A program made the position numbers and the translations under genes. Positions 61,301 through 64,000 of a stretch of DNA of 64,000 nucleotides are shown here, one piece after another. Source of the stretch: Pithys albifrons albifrons (Eukaryota > Chordata > Aves > Passeriformes > Thamnophilidae); contig NC_092458.1 of the NCBI RefSeq assembly GCF_047495875.1, forward strand, positions 113,075,727 to 113,139,726, in the 5' to 3' direction. Below the pieces are notes generated by a model that did no database searches, was not told the DNA's origin, and was given only the letters and a program-made list of their open reading frames with translations. Within the stretch, counting starts at the first letter, position 1, and each line of letters opens with the position of its first letter.

Positions 61301-62760
61301 ATCACAGCAGTTGTGCCACCTCCCCTTTTCCTGGTGTGAGACAGGCTGGCTCTGGATTTGGCCTGACTTGCCCAGCTAAAACAAAAGCAACCCCCTCAAA
61401 AAAAGAGTAAGAGAAAAGTATTAGTCTGTCTGAATCACTGTCAGTCTCTACTCCATCAAACACACTGACATCTGGAGGCCTGACATACCAATCTGCAGAG
61501 GTCTTTTTATAGTAAATTTTGTGGGTGGAGAAGACAGTGTGCTCAGCAATGACTGTTTTAGTTAGAAGTATATATAATTTGTTCGTTATGCCTAATCTGT
61601 ACAGAGCTTTGATGTGGTGTCAATCCCTAAAGCCCTCACCTTCACTGATTTGCAGGGTCCCACATTGTCTGGTTTAAATGAGCCTCTACCAGTACTTAAC
61701 ATGGGTTAGCTCTGTGTGCTGCCCAGAGGAACTGAGCCCCCAACCTGCTGCTATCCTCTGCACACAACAGCCACAGCACAAAGGGCAGTACTGAAAACCC
61801 TCCTCACACGCACACCTTGTCCTACCACTGCATTTCTGCCTCTGAATGTGGAAAGATCCTCACTGAGATTGGTATTCTGACACCCATGAGCACAGCCTCA
61901 GCCCTTATCTAGGGGAATATAGCTTGCAAGAGGTTGCGTGAAGACTGTGAGCAGTTCCACACACTGCACCATGTCTCTGTTCACCACACTCCTACCCTTC
62001 ACCTGTTCCGACTGCCAAGCTGTCAATACTGATGCATGTACCACCTGTGATCTCATGGTGACCAGTGTCAGAAAATCTGAGGATCTTCTGCCTTCTTGAA
62101 TGCTTCCTGTAGTCCCTGCTCCTTCTGCAGGGCAACAGCCACTCCAAACAAACTTCTGCATCCTTCAAACCACACGGTGGTCACTGCAGCCCACAAAACT
62201 TGCTCTCAATAAAACCATTGCTCTCCTATTTTGTCATGCTGTGAATTTACAGACACCATGCTGTAAAATGTATAGAAATTGTGAAAACAATATCTCAGCT
62301 ATCATCACACCACAGGCTGCAGAAGGCATGAGTAGGGACTTGGCTTTTCAGATGTTGATGATCCAAAAGTTTAATTATCTGAGTGCACAGTTTTCATGAT
62401 CTTTTTGGTATCCCTCATTTTGTCTGTTCTAATTAAGAATGATTAGGTAAGCACCAGATCTTTAAAATCAGAATGTACCTGTAGATACCTAAAATCTAGA
62501 TTTATCTGCCACATTTACCATATCCCAGACATCACATCCTACAGGCTGACCCTGAGGCAAAGCCAGCCAACTCTGAACTATGAACCTACAGTCTTTTTCT
62601 GGTCAGTGGGTAAAAAAAAAATCAAGCCATGCTTGTTTCTTACATCGTTCTCGCATCCTCCTGGATGGGTCAAATTGAGCCAGTTCTTTCTCAACATAGT
62701 ACAGCACCTTCATGGAGTCCCTGTCCTTGTCGGTCTGGATCCTGTACCCTTTGCGCACTG
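58293..62760 (-). CDS. ILDR2: ILDR2 (angulin-3), last four coding exons, 3' partial gene (span)
   Basis: ILDR2 is a single-pass Ig-superfamily protein of the angulin family (LSR, ILDR1, ILDR2), linked in mammals to tricellular junctions, ER/lipid homeostasis and T-cell regulation. Four minus-strand exons (62644-62760, 60695-60905, 59130-59820, 58293-58328) join in frame to about 350 residues of the cytoplasmic tail and end at TGA 58295-58293. The C terminus NDFPTRMSLVV and the blocks SELSSLHEED, GVPAVSMDELAAFA and HLPRLVSRTPG agree with human ILDR2 as I know it. LSR and ILDR1 differ in these blocks. All junctions use GT/AG and no frame is broken. The Ig, transmembrane and cysteine-rich exons must lie beyond the right edge; none is visible between 62760 and 64000. 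Confidence 0.93.
59130..59820 (-). CDS. ILDR2: ILDR2 large Ser/Arg-rich tail exon
   Basis: This 691-base exon has a pyrimidine tract ending cctccag and an ACA-gtgagg donor. It opens with QQRSKSEMLSRKSFSVG, then VSMDELAAFAESYSQRPRRA. Further on come SMEEYYSKRSR, REPLTDSDRGWSYSPPRRR, a YDHSYL motif, a glutamine run, an acidic EEDEEEDSLPPYSERELSRG block and basic DKKRKKDPKK. The SR-like and 14-3-3-like serines suggest phosphorylation control (inference). The exon has higher GC and CpG content than its surroundings. Confidence 0.93.
60695..60905 (-). CDS. ILDR2: ILDR2 exon, SELSSLHEED block
   Basis: This 211-base exon (ctgcag acceptor, CAG-gtgagg donor) encodes NNTVSELSSLHEED, then RQARRKPLPPAGDLDGDAEY and a Gly/Ser-rich linker, ending ERDSYWHS across the junction. 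The proline-containing KPLPPxGDLD motif is also in the human protein as I recall it. Confidence 0.92.
62644..62760 (-). CDS. ILDR2: ILDR2 exon, start of conserved tail
   Basis: This 117-base exon begins after gtctccttag with CA GTG CGC (needing one base from the previous exon). It encodes VRKGYRIQTDKDRDSMKV and then LYYVEKELAQFDPSRRMRER, and ends before gtaaga. The run KVLYYVEKELAQFDP is shared across angulins. The phase-1 end joins the next exon to give Tyr-Asn-Asn. Confidence 0.92.
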
Positions 62761-63835
62761 CTAAGGAGACAAAAAAAAAAGCACGAGAGGGAAGCACATT
62801 TAAGAATAAGACTTTCCAACAACATTGCTGCTACAGTTGAGCTCTGTCTGCAGGCAGGTAGGCTGCGTCACAACAGACTGAGTCAGTCCCTGCTTCAGAA
62901 GAAATTCATCTAAAATGTGGGATGTGAAGTTGTAGCAGTTGCACCCTTTTGAAAGTCTGCACTAACAGCAAAAACGGTTTGGAAATGCCTGATTTCTACA
63001 GCCTGATGCATCAAGTAGTGTCACTGCCACTGTGATTCCAACTCCCACAGATGATGGCAGAGAGGAAAGCAGAACTCTGTTCTCCTGCCTCAGCACTACG
63101 GAAAGGATTCGTCATGGTACGGGAGAAGCAGTCCCAGAAGATGAGGCTTCCTCTATGCAGCGGGGGCTGTAAGCTCCCAGTCTGCAGGAGAAGCAGGTGG
63201 CTGAGCATTTGGGAGCTGTCACTCTGCAGGACCACTCCACCCTCCCATCCCCTTGAATTCTGCTCACTCAGGTTGTGGCAGTAGAGCCTCCAGAGAATAC
63301 AGTAGGAAACACCAAATCCCACAGAGGACATCACACTGCTTTGAGATTTATACCCAATCCTAAGATGAGGCCAGTCAGGTCACTGGTAGCTGTGAAACTG
63401 CCTGCTCTGGCATTCCTCACATGCTTCACTTTACAGAAAAGGTATGCCTTACACACACATTAAATGCTTGACTCCTGGGATTACTCCATTTACAAGAGAA
63501 GTCTGGACAGCTTTTTTAGCTTTTCCACATTCCTGTGTATAGAAAAATCCCTAAACACCTGGAGCCACAGCAGCTCTAACTCTAGCAGGCTGGCTCGATG
63601 CACACCTTACCTGCGAACAACAGCTATGAACAGCCTGACTACCTAAAGACAGGTCTACAGTCAGCAAGCATTGAACCCCACCTGTCTGGGCTCTGAAGTA
63701 AGTAAGGCTTTTACAGCAGATTATTTAAGACGGATCTCAGCCTGGGGCTATTTCAGGCTTGACAGAAACTCAGGTCTAGGTACAAAAGAGGACTACAACC
63801 CTCAAATTCAGTCTCATTACAGGACTGGTGAAAGG
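62761..63835. other. ILDR2 intron, no exon recognised
   Basis: The upstream ILDR2 exons (transmembrane, cysteine cluster, optional proline-rich tail exon) are not found here on the minus strand. They should lie past 64000. Confidence 0.5.
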
Positions 63836-64000
63836 ACTTGAGCACAAGTAAAGGCTGAGGGAGCTGGGGGTGTTTAGCCTGGAGAAGAGGAGGCTCAGGG
63901 GAGATCTTATCACTCTCTACAACTACCTGAAAGGATATTGTAGCCAAGTGGGGATCGGTCTCTTCTCTCAGGCAACCAACAGTAGGACAAGAGGGCATGG
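63836..64000 (+). mobile_element. CR1 LINE fragment, cut by the window edge
   Basis: The segment ggctgagggagctgggggtg, then agcctggagaagaggaggct, then gacaagagggcatgg matches the CR1 3' third in plus orientation and runs off the right end. It lies in an ILDR2 intron in the antisense direction. Confidence 0.85.

Noticed and set aside
63011..63334. Further ILDR2 exon (minus, 107 codons)
   Set aside because: The sequence does not resemble the transmembrane or cysteine-rich part of angulins and lacks fitting splice borders.
1..64000. CRISPR arrays, operons, phage or other bacterial systems
   Set aside because: Repeats are interspersed retroelements and genes are spliced; the DNA is avian nuclear.

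Overview
This window is vertebrate nuclear DNA, almost certainly from a bird and probably a songbird. Genes are sparse and split into small exons with GT/AG borders and long introns. The interspersed repeats are dominated by 5'-truncated CR1 LINEs in both orientations. There are also at least five copies of a short SINE with a tRNA-Ile-like head and a CR1-like tail, of the kind I know from passerines. I see no bacterial operons, CRISPR arrays or intact RNA genes.

Layout. (1) 5.3-14.9 kb, minus strand: a complete gene for a CD2/SLAM-type immunoglobulin receptor. It has six coding exons: leader, V-like Ig, C2 Ig with extra cysteines, transmembrane, and two tail exons. All internal introns can be read as phase 1, giving about 334 residues. 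(2) 15-37 kb: mostly intergenic, AT-rich, with CR1 and SINE copies and one unexplained open stretch at 21.4-21.9 kb. (3) 37.9-38.4 kb: a CpG-rich island, probably a promoter, with a good splice donor on each strand. (4) 41.0-43.2 kb, plus strand: a C2H2 zinc-finger gene that is broken by three in-frame stops and a frameshift, and is interrupted before its last finger by a SINE and an LTR-like segment. (5) 43-58 kb: intergenic, with a long GT/TA microsatellite and several large CR1 fragments, one carrying a 75-bp internal tandem duplication. (6) 58.3-62.8 kb, minus strand: the last four coding exons of ILDR2, in frame and intact, running out of the window at the right edge toward its upstream (membrane and Ig) exons.

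The two intact genes are both single-pass Ig-superfamily membrane proteins on the same strand. CD2/SLAM proteins mediate adhesion and co-signalling between leukocytes. ILDR2 belongs to the angulin family (LSR/ILDR1/ILDR2). I see no sign that they are co-regulated. Most other open reading frames in the window are chance or repeat-derived. I found no convincing wholly new system. The best leads are the identity of the CD2-like receptor with its non-ITSM tail, the repeat-interrupted zinc-finger locus, and the two-sided CpG island.
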